A stretch of 64,000 nucleotides of DNA from Rhodospirillales bacterium (GCA_016699855.1 CP064988.1:2012501-2076500), one strand, 5' to 3'. Counted from the stretch's first letter, positions 26,455 to 35,985 are shown. Translations and numbers: made by a program. The notes: generated by a model from the letters alone, not told the origin.

Positions 26455-27825
26455 TCAACGCTGCGCAGCGCGCGACAGGAAATCGACCGCGAGATGGCTG
26501 AGCGCCCGGACGCCGGGCTTGAGACCGGCCTCGTCGACGAAGAAGCGCGGCGAGTGGTTCGGCGCCGCGCCGCCCATTCCGGTGACGCCCGGCCGCTTGT
26601 CGGCCGGCGTGATCCCCAGCAGGAAGAACACGCCCGGCGACTCCTTGGCGAGGACCGAGAAGTCCTCGGACCCCATGACCGGCCGCGCCTCGAGGATCTC
26701 GGCGGCTCCGGCGGAGCGCCGCAGACTGTCCTGCGCCCACGCCGTCAGCGCCGGATCGTTGAAAGTCACGGGATAGCCGCGCCGCACCGACACCCGGGCC
26801 CTGGCGCCGGCGGCCGCCGCGATCCCCTCGGCGACCGACCTCACCTTGTCCGCCAACTGCCCGCGGATCTCCTCGTCGTGGGCGCGCAGCGTGCCGACCA
26901 TGACGACGTCGTCGGGGATGATGTTGCCGCGGTTGCCGCCCTGGATGCTGCCGATCGTCACGACGACCGGGGACTTCGTGACGTCGATCATGCGGCTCGG
27001 GATGGTCTGCAAGGCCATCACGATCTGGGCCGACACCACGATCGGATCGACGCCGTGCCACGGCAGCGCGCCGTGCGTCTGACGGCCGATGACCTCGATG
27101 CGGAGCGCGTCGGAGCTGGCGAGCAGCCCCGCCGGCTTCAGCGCGATCTGGCCCACCCGCAGTCCCGACGTGACGTGCAGACCGAATATGGGGTCGGGCC
27201 GGGGGTCGCGCATCGCGCAGTCGGCGACCATCGCCACCGCGCCGCCGCGGCTGCCCGGCGCGCCCTCCTCCGCCGGCTGGAACAGCAGCTTGACGGTGCC
27301 CGGCAGGTCCTCGCGGATCGACGCCAGCACCTCGGCGACGCCCATCAGGATGGCCACGTGCGCGTCGTGGCCGCAGGCGTGCATGACGCCGACGGTGCGG
27401 CCGCCCCAGCTCGCCGTGACCTTCGACGCGAACGGAAGATCGACCTCCTCCTTGACCGGCAGCGCGTCCATGTCGGCGCGCAGCGCCACGACCGGACCGG
27501 GCTTGCCTCCCTTGAGCAGCGCCACCACGCCGGTGACGCCGACGCCGGTGCGGACCTCGTAACCCAGCGCCTTGAGGTGCGCCGCGACGATGCCGGCGGT
27601 GCGCACCTCCTGGAAGCCGAGTTCGGGATGCTCGTGGATGTCGCGCCGCCAGGCGATCACCTTGGCCTCGACCGCGTCGACGCGGGCGTCGATCCGCGCA
27701 GCAAGCGGCTCGGCGCCAGCCGGGGCGGCGGCGGCGACGGCCAGCGCGGCGCCGAACGCCAGCGCCCGCAGAGGGCGGCGCATGGCGCCGGGCCAGCGAC
27801 GCGGAATCGACGGGGCGTTCAGCAT
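26455..27825 (-). CDS. M20 family metallo-amidohydrolase (IAA-amino acid hydrolase/hippurate hydrolase-like), exported
   Basis: A 456-residue zinc-dependent hydrolase of N-acyl amino acids. It carries WRRDIHEHPELGFQE, LRADMDALPV, the metal motif MHACGHDAHVAILMG, FQPAEEGAPGSRGG, and a dimerisation lid with GRQTHGALPWHGVDP. A final metal-site region GSEDFS and GAAPNHSPRF follow near the C-terminus. A signal peptide (MRRPLRALAFGAALAVAAAAPAGA, about residues 15-38) indicates a periplasmic enzyme. Two ATGs are possible (27825 and 27783); the first has a GGAGAGG site, the second a cleaner signal peptide. Two Bug receptors follow upstream on the same strand. Confidence 0.9.
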   Translation of the reverse strand: MLNAPSIPRRWPGAMRRPLRALAFGAALAVAAAAPAGAEPLAARIDARVDAVEAKVIAWRRDIHEHPELGFQEVRTAGIVAAHLKALGYEVRTGVGVTGVVALLKGGKPGPVVALRADMDALPVKEEVDLPFASKVTASWGGRTVGVMHACGHDAHVAILMGVAEVLASIREDLPGTVKLLFQPAEEGAPGSRGGAVAMVADCAMRDPRPDPIFGLHVTSGLRVGQIALKPAGLLASSDALRIEVIGRQTHGALPWHGVDPIVVSAQIVMALQTIPSRMIDVTKSPVVVTIGSIQGGNRGNIIPDDVVMVGTLRAHDEEIRGQLADKVRSVAEGIAAAAGARARVSVRRGYPVTFNDPALTAWAQDSLRRSAGAAEILEARPVMGSEDFSVLAKESPGVFFLLGITPADKRPGVTGMGGAAPNHSPRFFVDEAGLKPGVRALSHLAVDFLSRAAQR

Positions 27826-27860
27826 CGCCAGCCTCTCCGGGCGCGGGGTCGCAGCCGCGT

Positions 27861-28859
27861 CTACGCCTTCGCCAGTCCCGACTTGATCAGCAGCGGCTTG
27901 ACGTCGGTGTAGTATTTCTCCGCGAAGGCGCGGTACTCCGCCGGCGTCTTGCGCCACGGCACCTGGATGAACTTGTCGAGCAGCGGCTGGTGGGCGGGAT
28001 CGGCCATGGCCTCCGTGTAGACCTCGTGCAGCGTCTCGATCGCCGCGCGCGGCAGGTCCTTCGGGCCGACGAGCCCGTAGGGGCTGACGGCGATGGCATT
28101 GATGCCACGCTCGACCAGCGTCGGCTTGTCGGGGTACTTCGGGAGCCGCACCGGCGTCGCCATCGCCAGCAGGCGCAGCTGCCCGCTATCGACGAACGGC
28201 GCCCACTGCGCGCCGTCGGGCACGAAATGGATGTGCTCGCCCAGCAGCGCCGGCACGAACTCGGCGCCGCCCTTGTACGGGACGTGGGTGAACTTCGCGC
28301 CGCTGGCCTGCTCGATCTCGATCGTCAGCAGGTGGCCCGTGCCGCCGATGCCCGACGTGCCGTAGTTGTACTTCTCCGGCTCCTTCTTGCCGGCCGCGAT
28401 CAGGTCCTCGATCGTCTGCCAGGGCGAGTTCGCCTTGACCACCACGCCGAAGGTGAACTCCGACAACCCGGTGATGTAGCTGAAGTCGCGCAGCGGATGC
28501 CAGTTGGCCTGCTGGTAGTGCGGATAGCGCAGGCTGTTGATCGTCATGCAGGCGATGGTGTGGCCGTCGGGCTTGACGTTGACCATCTGCGCCGCCGCCA
28601 GCGTCGCGCCGGCGCCCGCCTTGACGTCGACGATGACCTGCTGGCCCAGCGCCTTCGACACGCGCTCGGCGAGGAAGCGCAGATGCACGTCGCACACGCC
28701 GCCCGCCGCCAGAGGATTGTAGACGGTGATCGGCTTCTCGGGCTTCCACTTCGCCTGCGCCCGGACCGCGCCGGGCACCACAGTCGGCGCGGCGAGCGCC
28801 GCGCCGGCGGAGGCCAGAAACTTCCGGCGCGTCCCCGCGCCGCCACGATATCCATCCAT
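27861..28859 (-). CDS. Bug-type (TctC family) periplasmic solute receptor, first of a tandem pair
   Basis: A protein of 332 residues with a Tat-like signal (RRKFLASAGAALAAPTVVPGAVRAQ, about residues 11-35) followed by the tripartite tricarboxylate receptor fold: PITVYNPLAAGGVCDVHLRFLAER, YNYGTSGIGGTGHL, PYKGGAEFVPALLGEHIHF. These receptors bind carboxylates or other small organic acids, usually for TctAB transporters, but no TctA or TctB gene is in this window. It is strongly similar along its length to the next gene upstream, so the two arose by tandem duplication. It lies 35 bp upstream of the M20 amidohydrolase start on the same strand, so an operon is plausible. Confidence 0.93.
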   Translation of the reverse strand: MDGYRGGAGTRRKFLASAGAALAAPTVVPGAVRAQAKWKPEKPITVYNPLAAGGVCDVHLRFLAERVSKALGQQVIVDVKAGAGATLAAAQMVNVKPDGHTIACMTINSLRYPHYQQANWHPLRDFSYITGLSEFTFGVVVKANSPWQTIEDLIAAGKKEPEKYNYGTSGIGGTGHLLTIEIEQASGAKFTHVPYKGGAEFVPALLGEHIHFVPDGAQWAPFVDSGQLRLLAMATPVRLPKYPDKPTLVERGINAIAVSPYGLVGPKDLPRAAIETLHEVYTEAMADPAHQPLLDKFIQVPWRKTPAEYRAFAEKYYTDVKPLLIKSGLAKA

Positions 28860-28978
28860 GCGATTCTCCCAACAGGCGCCTTGTCGTTCGGCGCGTCGGC
28901 GCCGGCCGGCGATAGCGCATGTTGGGCCCGGACGACCGCCCTCCGTCAAGCCTCGTCCGCGGCGTGGCCAGCCGCCGA

Positions 28979-29974
28979 TCAACCCTTCGCCAGACCGGCC
29001 TTCACCAGCATCGGCTTGACGTCGACATAGTATTTCTCGGCGAAGGCGCGGTACTCGGCCGGGGTCTTGTACCAGGTGGCCTGGATGACGCGGTCCAGCA
29101 GCTGCTGATGGGCGGGGTCGTCCATCGCCGCCTTGAACGCGTCGTGAAGGCCCTGCACGACGTTGGCCGGCATGTCCTTCGGTCCGACCAGCCCGTAGGG
29201 GCTGTGCGCCACGACGTTGATGCCGCGCTCGACCAGGGTCGGCGCGTCGGGGTACTTGGGAAAGCGCTTCTCGGTCGCCATCGCCAGGATGCGCACCTGG
29301 CCGTTGTCGACGAACGGCGCCCATTGCGAGGCGTCGGGGATGAACTGGATGTGCCCGCCCAGCATCGCCTGCATCCACTCCGCGCCGCCCTTGTAGGGGA
29401 TGTGCGTGAACTTGGCGCCGGTCGACTGCTCGATCTCGATCATCATCAGGTGGCCGGTGCCGCCGATGCCGGACGTGCCGTAGTTGAACTTCTCCGGCTC
29501 CTTCTTGCCGGCCGCGATCAGGTCCTCGATCGTCTTCCACGGCGAGTCGGCGCGCACCACCACGCCGATCGTGTAGGCGGACACCCCGATGATGTAGGTG
29601 AAGTCGCGCAGCGGATGCCACGCCGCCTGCTGGTAGTGCGGATAGCGCAGGCTGTTGATGCTCATGCAGGCGATGGCGTGGCCGTCCGGCTTCATCGGCG
29701 CCATGGTCGCGGCCGCCAGCGTGCCGGCGGCGCCGGGCTTCACGTCGACGATCACCTGCTGGCCCAGCACCTTGCCGGCCTTCTCGGCCAGGAAGCGCAT
29801 GTGCACGTCGGTCGAGCCGCCGGCGGCGAACGGATTGTAGAGCGTCACGGGCCGCTCCGGCTTCCACGCCGCCTGCGCCCGCGCGCCCGCGGGCAGGATC
29901 GTCGGCGCTGCCAGGGCGGCGCCGGCGGCGAACAAGTGGCGGCGGGTGAGCGGCGAGGGACGGTCGCTACGCAT
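28979..29974 (-). CDS. Bug-type (TctC family) periplasmic solute receptor, second of a tandem pair
   Basis: A protein of 331 residues with a Tat-like signal (LTRRHLFAAGAALAAPTILPAGARAQ, about residues 9-34) and the same receptor features as its neighbour: VTLYNPFAAGGSTDVHMRFLAEKAGK, FNYGTSGIGGTGHLMMIEIEQ and PYKGGAEWMQAMLGGHIQF. The most visible difference in the ligand region is GGSTD against GGVCD in the copy at 27861, which suggests different ligands. The ATG at 29974 is chosen at the signal peptide; the upstream frame (WWWW stretch) is not family-like. Confidence 0.92.
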   Translation of the reverse strand: MRSDRPSPLTRRHLFAAGAALAAPTILPAGARAQAAWKPERPVTLYNPFAAGGSTDVHMRFLAEKAGKVLGQQVIVDVKPGAAGTLAAATMAPMKPDGHAIACMSINSLRYPHYQQAAWHPLRDFTYIIGVSAYTIGVVVRADSPWKTIEDLIAAGKKEPEKFNYGTSGIGGTGHLMMIEIEQSTGAKFTHIPYKGGAEWMQAMLGGHIQFIPDASQWAPFVDNGQVRILAMATEKRFPKYPDAPTLVERGINVVAHSPYGLVGPKDMPANVVQGLHDAFKAAMDDPAHQQLLDRVIQATWYKTPAEYRAFAEKYYVDVKPMLVKAGLAKG

Positions 29975-30147
29975 GTGCGGTCTCCGGGGCGGCGGGTGGA
30001 AGGCGGCGCGCATCCTGCTGAGGGCGGGGCCGGCCGTCCACCACCACCACCGCATCCCCGCCACGCGCCGTTGACCGCCCCGCCCGCGCGCTGCTACCGC
30101 TGCCGGGACAACGCCGCCCCGATGGCGGCCCATATGGAGGAAACGCG

Positions 30148-30759
30148 ATGAAGCTGCACACCTCGATCGGCCCCAATCCGCGCGTCGTGCACATGTTCAT
30201 GAAGGAAAAGGGCATCGAGCTGCCGCTGGTGCAGATCGACATCCGTGGCGGCGACAACCGCAAGGAGCCCTATCTGAAGGTCAACCCGGCCGGCCAGAGC
30301 CCGGCGCTGGAGCTCGACGACGGCACGGTCATCACCGAGATCACCGCGATCTGCGAGTACCTCGACGACGTCACCAAGTCCGGTCCGTCGCTTATCGGAT
30401 CGAATCCCAAGGAGCGCGCCGAGACGCACATGTGGGTGCGCCGTATCGATCTGAACATCCTCGAGCCGATGGCCAACGGCTTCCGCTACAGCGAGGGCAT
30501 CAAGATGTTCGAGAGCCGGATGCGCTGCCTGCCGGAGGCCGCCGCCGGGCTGAAGGCGATCGCCCAGGACAAGCTGAAATGGCTCGACGGGCTGATGGCC
30601 GGCAAGACCTGGATCGCCGGCGACCGCTTCACCCTGGCCGACGTGCTGCTGTTCGTGTTCCTCGAGTTCGGCAAGAGCGTCGGACAGCCGATCAATCCGG
30701 AGTTCAAGAACATCGCCGCCTGGCACGAGCGCGTGAAGGCGCGGCCGAGCGCCGCCTGA
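30148..30759 (+). CDS. Glutathione S-transferase family protein
   Basis: A protein of 203 residues with an N-terminal thioredoxin-like domain (KLHTSIGPNPRVVHMFMKEKGIEL), the cis-Pro motif GQSPALELDDGTVITEITAICEYLDD near residues 51-76, and a C-terminal helical domain with GDRFTLADVLLFVFLEFG near 154. The active-site region has Ser5-Ile-Gly-Pro-Asn, so catalysis probably uses Ser. The ATG follows GGAGGAAACGCG. The amidase gene starts immediately after (stop TGA to ATG, 1 bp), so the two are in one operon, followed by an LLM oxidoreductase. Confidence 0.9.
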   Translation: MKLHTSIGPNPRVVHMFMKEKGIELPLVQIDIRGGDNRKEPYLKVNPAGQSPALELDDGTVITEITAICEYLDDVTKSGPSLIGSNPKERAETHMWVRRIDLNILEPMANGFRYSEGIKMFESRMRCLPEAAAGLKAIAQDKLKWLDGLMAGKTWIAGDRFTLADVLLFVFLEFGKSVGQPINPEFKNIAAWHERVKARPSAA

Positions 30760-30760
30760 C

Positions 30761-32203
30761 ATGCCCGGAGCGGCGGCCGTGGACGACGATCTGCTGTTCC
30801 TCCCGGCCGTCGACGCGGCCAGCCTGATCCGCCGGCGCCGCCTGTCGCCGGCGGAATACATGACGGCGGTGCTCGACGCGGCGGCGCGCTCGCAGCCGCG
30901 CATCAACGCGTTCGTGACGATCGACCGCGACCGGGCGCTGGCCGGCGCCCGCGCCGCCGAGGCCGCGGTGGCGTCCGGCGGCCCGCTGGGTCCGCTGCAC
31001 GGCCTGCCGGTCAGCGTGAAGGACCTGATCGACGTCGCGGGCATGCGCACGACCCATGGCTCGCGCATCTACGCCGACAACGTCGCGACGGCCGACGGCG
31101 TGACGCCGGCCCGTCTGACCGCCGCCGGCGCCATCGTGTTCGGCAAGACGACGACGCCGGAGTTCGGCCACAAGGGCCTGACCGACAGCCCGTTGCAGGG
31201 CACGACGCGCAATCCGTGGTCGACCGACCGGACCTCGGGTGGATCGAGCGGCGGCGCCGCGGCGTCGATCGCAGCCGGCATCGGCCCGCTGGCGGTCGGC
31301 ACGGACGGCGCCGGCTCGGTGCGCGGCCCGGCGGCGACCTGCGGCATCGTCGGGCTGAAGCCGACGCTGGGCGCCGTGCCGATGGAGACGGCGTCGGACG
31401 TGTTCGCCAACAACAGCTACGCCGGTCCGATGACGCGCACGGTCGGCGACGCCGCTCTGATGTTCGCCTCGATGGTCGGGCCCGACGACCGCGATCCCTG
31501 GACCTTCAACGCCCGGCTGGCGCCCGTCTCGCCGCTACTCCAGGCCGAGGGGTTGAAGGGCGTGCGCGTCGGCTACATCGAGCGCATGGCCAACCGCCTG
31601 CTCGACCGCGAGGTGCGCGCCAACACCGAGGCGTCGCTGCGCGCGCTGGAATCGCTGGGCGCCGAGATCGAGCCGGTGACCGAGGCGGTCGACTGGATCG
31701 AACACGAGGGCCGCGTCCTCTACCAGAGCGCCATCGCCGCCAGGATGAAGCCGCAGATGGCGCGCTGGCGGTCGGAGATGGATCCGTCGATGGTCGCCTT
31801 CGCCGACTGGGGCGAGGGCTTCTCGATGCACGACGTGCGCAACGCGGAGTACGCGCGCACCGGCCTGTTCCAGCGCGTGCAGGGCCTGCTGCGGCGCTTC
31901 GACTTCCTCGTCTCGCCGACCACGGCACGCACCGCGCTCGACGCCGGTTTCGACGCCACCGCCGAGGTGGTGATCGAGAACGAGCGCTGCGGGCTGACGC
32001 GCCAGAGCTGGACCGCCTACCAGTACCCGTTCAACCTCACCGGCCATCCCGCGATCTCCGTGCCGTCCGGCTTCGCGTCCGACGGGCTGCCGACCGGGCT
32101 GCAGATCATCGGCCGCTGGTGGCACGACCTCGACGTGCTGCGCGTCGCCGCGTTGTTCGAGCGCGCCCGGCCGTGGGCCCACCGCCGCCCGCCCGCCGCC
32201 TGA
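30761..32203 (+). CDS. Amidase signature (AS) family amidase
   Basis: A 480-residue hydrolase of carboxamides using a Ser-cisSer-Lys triad. Visible are the catalytic Lys in GLPVSVKDLIDVAG (near residue 86), the Ser-rich motif TSGGSSGGAAASIAAG (near 159-174) with the cis-Ser, and the nucleophile Ser in VGTDGAGSVRGPAATCG (near 187). Usual GTDTGGS is GTDGAGS here, a tolerated variant. The substrate is unknown. It is encoded between a GST and an LLM flavin oxidoreductase, and the three are closely spaced (1 bp and 29 bp), which points to a catabolic operon for an amide- or nitrile-derived compound. That last point is inference. Confidence 0.92.
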   Translation: MPGAAAVDDDLLFLPAVDAASLIRRRRLSPAEYMTAVLDAAARSQPRINAFVTIDRDRALAGARAAEAAVASGGPLGPLHGLPVSVKDLIDVAGMRTTHGSRIYADNVATADGVTPARLTAAGAIVFGKTTTPEFGHKGLTDSPLQGTTRNPWSTDRTSGGSSGGAAASIAAGIGPLAVGTDGAGSVRGPAATCGIVGLKPTLGAVPMETASDVFANNSYAGPMTRTVGDAALMFASMVGPDDRDPWTFNARLAPVSPLLQAEGLKGVRVGYIERMANRLLDREVRANTEASLRALESLGAEIEPVTEAVDWIEHEGRVLYQSAIAARMKPQMARWRSEMDPSMVAFADWGEGFSMHDVRNAEYARTGLFQRVQGLLRRFDFLVSPTTARTALDAGFDATAEVVIENERCGLTRQSWTAYQYPFNLTGHPAISVPSGFASDGLPTGLQIIGRWWHDLDVLRVAALFERARPWAHRRPPAA

Positions 32204-32232
32204 ATCCGCCGCGCCTCGGAAGGAGCCTCGCG

Positions 32233-33333
32233 ATGAAACTCGGCATGTTCATGATGCCGTTCCACCACCCCGACCGCGACTACGGGACGGTGCTGCGCGA
32301 GGACCAGGAGGCGATCATCCTCGCCGACAGGCTCGGCTACGACGAGGTCTATGTCGGCGAGCATTCGACCTCGTGGTCGGAGCGCATCTCCTCGCCGCTG
32401 ATGTTCCTCTCGACTCTGGTCGACCGCACCTCGCGCATCAGGCTCGGCACCGGCGTCATCAACCTGCCGCAGACGCACCCCGCCATCGTCGCGGCGCAGG
32501 CCGCGATGTTCGACCACCTCAGCGGCGGACGCTTCATCATGGGCGTCGGGCCGGGCGGACTGGTCAGCGATCTCGAGATGTTCGCGCTGGGCGATCCGCA
32601 GGCCCGCCCGCGCATGACGCAGGAGGCGATCGACATCATCCTGAAGCTGTGGTCGCGGGATCCGCCCTACGAACACGATGGCGAGTTCTGGAAGATCGGC
32701 CTCAGGAACGGCGTGTGGCCGGAGTTCGGCGTCGGCAAGGTGCCGCGGCCGCTGCAGGCGCCGCATCCGCCGATCGCGCTGACGCTGGTGACGCCGGACT
32801 CCTCGACCGGCGCGGTCGCCGGCCGGCGCGGCTTCATCCCGATCTCCGGCAACTTCTTCAACGAGCGCTTCCTGCGCGGCCACTGGAACAAGTACGCGGA
32901 GGGCTGCGACGAGGCCGGGCGCGCCGCCGATCCGGCGGCGTGGCGCGTGGCGCGCTGCGTGCTGGTGGCGCGCAGCGACGCCGAGGCCGAGGACTACATG
33001 TCCGATCCCGGCAACGGCATGTCGTACTACTACAGCTTCTTCCGCCACAGCATGGCGCAGGGGCGCGCGGCGCTGTTCATGCTCAATCCGAACCCCGACC
33101 GGAGCACCGACGCCGCGCTGACGGTCGACGCGATCAAGCGCGGACAAGTCATCTACGGCGGGCCGAAGCGCGTGCTGGAACAGCTCGTGGCGCTGCGCGG
33201 ACGCATCGGCCCGTTCGGCGCCCTGCTCGCCACCGGCCACGACTGGGACGACGGCCCGCTGTGGCGCCGATCGATGGAGCTGCTGGCGACCGAGGTGTGG
33301 CCGGCGTTCCAGCGCCACTGCGCGACGGTCTGA
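32233..33333 (+). CDS. LLM class flavin-dependent oxidoreductase (bacterial luciferase-like)
   Basis: A protein of 366 residues with a TIM-barrel luciferase-family fold using reduced FMN. It starts MKLGMFMMPFHHPDRDYG and carries YDEVYVGEHSTSW, RIRLGTGVINLPQTHPAIVAAQ and GRFIMGVGPGG. The family covers monooxygenases and F420-type enzymes; in a proteobacterium FMN is expected. It follows the amidase by 29 bp and is the last gene of the GST-amidase-LLM operon, ending convergently 10 bp from the acetyl-CoA hydrolase gene. A ribosome site GGAAGGAGCC precedes the ATG. Confidence 0.92.
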   Translation: MKLGMFMMPFHHPDRDYGTVLREDQEAIILADRLGYDEVYVGEHSTSWSERISSPLMFLSTLVDRTSRIRLGTGVINLPQTHPAIVAAQAAMFDHLSGGRFIMGVGPGGLVSDLEMFALGDPQARPRMTQEAIDIILKLWSRDPPYEHDGEFWKIGLRNGVWPEFGVGKVPRPLQAPHPPIALTLVTPDSSTGAVAGRRGFIPISGNFFNERFLRGHWNKYAEGCDEAGRAADPAAWRVARCVLVARSDAEAEDYMSDPGNGMSYYYSFFRHSMAQGRAALFMLNPNPDRSTDAALTVDAIKRGQVIYGGPKRVLEQLVALRGRIGPFGALLATGHDWDDGPLWRRSMELLATEVWPAFQRHCATV

Positions 33334-33343
33334 CCCCGGCAGC

Positions 33344-35179
33344 CTACCGCAGCGACGCCAGCACCAGCGCGCGGTAGAGGCGCTCCTTCAGTCCGGACGG
33401 CGCCGCGAGCGCCATGCGCTGGAGGCACGCCGCCTCGTCGGCCGACGGCGACGACAACCCACCGGCGGCCAGCCGCAGCAGGCCGAGGGTCGACGCCGAC
33501 GCGGTCTTGAGCCGTTGCAGCGCGGGGATCAACCGGCGTTCGACGTCGGTGAAATCGGTGCCGAACGGGAACGGCGGCAGATCGCCGTCGTCGATCGCCG
33601 GCCGCAGCGCGCGCTCGATCCGCTCGGGGAAATTCTCGCGGCTCGCCGCCGGGATCTCGTAGGGACGCGCGATCTTGCCGGCGTCCTTGGCCTGTCGCAG
33701 CAATTCCTCTTGGAAGCGCGAATCGGCGACCGCCAGCATCGCCGCCACGACCTCCGAGTCGGTGCGGCCACGCAGATCGGCGGCGCCATACTCCGTCACG
33801 ACAATGTCGCGCAGATGCCGCGGGATGGTGGTGTGGCCGTAGCTGTAGCGGATGTTCGAGGCGGCGCGGCCGCCCTCCTCGCGCGTCGCGCCCAGTGTCA
33901 GGATCGAGCGCGCGCCCTCGAGCGCGAAGGCCTGCGCCACGAAATTGTACTGCCCGCCGACGCCGCTGACGACGCGGCCGTCCTCGAGCCCGTCCGACAC
34001 GACGGCCCCCAGCAGGGTCGCCATCATGGCGTTGTTGACGAAGCGGGCGCCGACGCGGGCGCGGCGCTTTCCCGCCTCGTCGCCGAACAGCTCGTTGACG
34101 AACGACACCGGCGTCATGCGGATGCGGTCGCGCTCGGCGTCGGGCATCTCGCGCAACGCGCGGTAGAAGCCGCGCGGACCGAGGAAGAACGCGGCGTGCA
34201 GCACGGCGCCGTCGACCTCGCGCATCAGGACGCCGGCGCGGATCAGCTCGAGGAATCCGTCGACGAACATCTCGCTGCAACCGTAGAGGCCGGCGTCGAA
34301 CGGCGCCTCCTCCAGCATCGCCGGCGCGGCGGCGCCTAGCGGCAGCCGCGCCGACACCTCGCGGAACCGGGCGTTTCCGGCATGGCGCAGGATCAGCGCC
34401 CGGCACACCGCGTCGCCGACCGAGCCGATGCCGATCTGCAGCGTGCCGCCGTCGGGCACCATCCGCGCGACGTGCAGACCGGTGGCGTACTCCACGACGC
34501 TGACCGGCGGCTTGGGCGGCGCGAACAGCGGGAACTGCGCGGCCGCGCCGTCGAACGCGTGGTCGAAGGCGTCGCGCGGCAGGTCGGCGTCGGCGCCCAT
34601 GAAGGGCAGCTCGTCGCTGACCTGCGCCACGAGGCGGAACGACGCCTTGCCGGCGGCGCGGGCCGCCAGCAGGTCCATCGTCAGATCCGGATTGCAGCTC
34701 AGCGAGTAGCGGTCGCCGCGCTTGGCCACGAGCTGCGCCACCACGTTGACGCCGCGGTCGAGCACGTAGCCGGCGGCGTGCGTGTAGTTGGCGGAGATGT
34801 AGCTCTGCTGCGCGCCGGGCGAGCCCAGCCAGCGACCCGCCAGCATGAAGAACTCGTTGACCTCGATGTTCGGCGGCAGCGTCCCGGCCCGCCGCGGCGC
34901 GGCGTAGGCGAGATCGGGCCAGCCCGCGAACAGGCGCTCGGCCAGCGGTCCGACGAAGCGGCGTTCGAGGTCGCTGCCGCCGCGCGGCGGCTCCAGGGTC
35001 AGCGCCGTGAAGATGCGCAGCTTGATCGAGGGGTCGGCGGCGGCGCGGGCGTAGAGCGCGTTGACCACGTGGTTGGCCTTGCCCAGCCCCAGCGGCAGGG
35101 CCAGCGTGATCGTCTTCCCGACCTCGGCGATGATCGCGTCGGCGACCGATCCGGCGTCCTCGTGGCGTCGCGGCCGCAT
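33344..35179 (-). CDS. Acetyl-CoA hydrolase/transferase family protein (4-hydroxybutyrate CoA-transferase-like)
   Basis: A protein of 611 residues of the class I CoA-transferase superfamily. It has QIGIGSVGDAVCRAL in the middle and, in the C-terminal half, VSGVGGQYNFVAQAFALEGARSI followed by TEYGAADLRGRTDSEV, which are typical of acetyl-CoA hydrolase/transferase C-terminal domains. It is on the long side for the family (about 430-640). It would move CoA between short acyl groups or hydrolyse acyl-CoA. The ATG at 35179 follows GGGGAGGATTG directly, a strong start signal, and longer extensions upstream lack family similarity. With the CaiB/BaiF and epimerase genes it fits a catabolic acyl-CoA theme. 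Confidence 0.88.
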   Translation of the reverse strand: MRPRRHEDAGSVADAIIAEVGKTITLALPLGLGKANHVVNALYARAAADPSIKLRIFTALTLEPPRGGSDLERRFVGPLAERLFAGWPDLAYAAPRRAGTLPPNIEVNEFFMLAGRWLGSPGAQQSYISANYTHAAGYVLDRGVNVVAQLVAKRGDRYSLSCNPDLTMDLLAARAAGKASFRLVAQVSDELPFMGADADLPRDAFDHAFDGAAAQFPLFAPPKPPVSVVEYATGLHVARMVPDGGTLQIGIGSVGDAVCRALILRHAGNARFREVSARLPLGAAAPAMLEEAPFDAGLYGCSEMFVDGFLELIRAGVLMREVDGAVLHAAFFLGPRGFYRALREMPDAERDRIRMTPVSFVNELFGDEAGKRRARVGARFVNNAMMATLLGAVVSDGLEDGRVVSGVGGQYNFVAQAFALEGARSILTLGATREEGGRAASNIRYSYGHTTIPRHLRDIVVTEYGAADLRGRTDSEVVAAMLAVADSRFQEELLRQAKDAGKIARPYEIPAASRENFPERIERALRPAIDDGDLPPFPFGTDFTDVERRLIPALQRLKTASASTLGLLRLAAGGLSSPSADEAACLQRMALAAPSGLKERLYRALVLASLR

Positions 35180-35247
35180 CAATCCTCCCCGCGCTCGACG
35201 CCGGCCCGTCCCGTCCGGCGGCCGACTATCGCACGATCGCGCGGCGG

Positions 35248-35814
35248 CTACACCGACGCCGGCGCCGGCGGATAGGCGATGGCGACGACCTCCAGCTCCT
35301 CGACGCCGCCGGGCGTGCGCATCTTCACCACGTCGCCGACCTGCGCCTTGAGCAGCGCCCGCGCCACCGGCGAGATCCAGCTCACGTGGTCCGGCGCGGC
35401 ATCGACCTCGTCGATGCCGACGATGGTGACGGTGCGCTCGCGGTCCTTGGCGTCGGCGTAGGTCACGGTGGCGCCGAAGAACACCTGGTCGCGCCGCGGC
35501 TGGCGCGCGGCGTCGACCACCTCGGCCGCCTCCAGCCGCTTGCCGAGGAAGCGGATGCGGCGGTCGATCTCGCGCAGCCGCTTCTTGCCATAGAGGTAGT
35601 CGCCGTTCTCCGAACGGTCGCCGTTGGCGGCGGCCCACGACACCACCTTCACGACCTCCGGCCGCTCGACTTTCATCAGGTCGAGCATCTCCGTCCGCAG
35701 CCGCTGGAAGCCCGCGGGGGTGATGTAGTTCTTGACGCCGGCCGGCAGCGCCGGCGCGCCACCATCGGCGTCGTCGTCGTCGCCATCGGATTCCTTGACG
35801 AACGCCTTGCTCAT
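35248..35814 (-). CDS. greB: Transcription elongation factor GreB
   Basis: A 188-residue Gre factor that binds the RNA polymerase secondary channel and stimulates cleavage of backtracked RNA. The N-terminal acidic segment (DGDDDDADGG, about residues 10-19) precedes the coiled-coil domain with NYITPAGFQRLRTEMLDL and GDRSENGDYLYGKKRLREIDRRIRFL, whose tip D-x-SEN-D-Y residues are the catalytic acids. The C-terminal FKBP-like domain ends with ARALLKAQVGDVVKMRTPGGVEELEVVAI. GreB rather than GreA is supported by YGKKRLREIDRR. It is divergent from the MFS gene. Confidence 0.93.
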   Translation of the reverse strand: MSKAFVKESDGDDDDADGGAPALPAGVKNYITPAGFQRLRTEMLDLMKVERPEVVKVVSWAAANGDRSENGDYLYGKKRLREIDRRIRFLGKRLEAAEVVDAARQPRRDQVFFGATVTYADAKDRERTVTIVGIDEVDAAPDHVSWISPVARALLKAQVGDVVKMRTPGGVEELEVVAIAYPPAPASV

Positions 35815-35985
35815 GGCCCCGGCCTCCGGAACGGCATGCCCGCCGCGCGGTCCAGCCCCGCGCCGCCGGCGATGACGCCGCTCCTCCCCTCCGGTTACAA
35901 CCAACCGGGCAAGCCGGGCAAGCGCGGCGACGGCCACGACCGGACGAACCGGCCGGGCGGAACGTCGGTCGCGGCGGGAGGGAAC

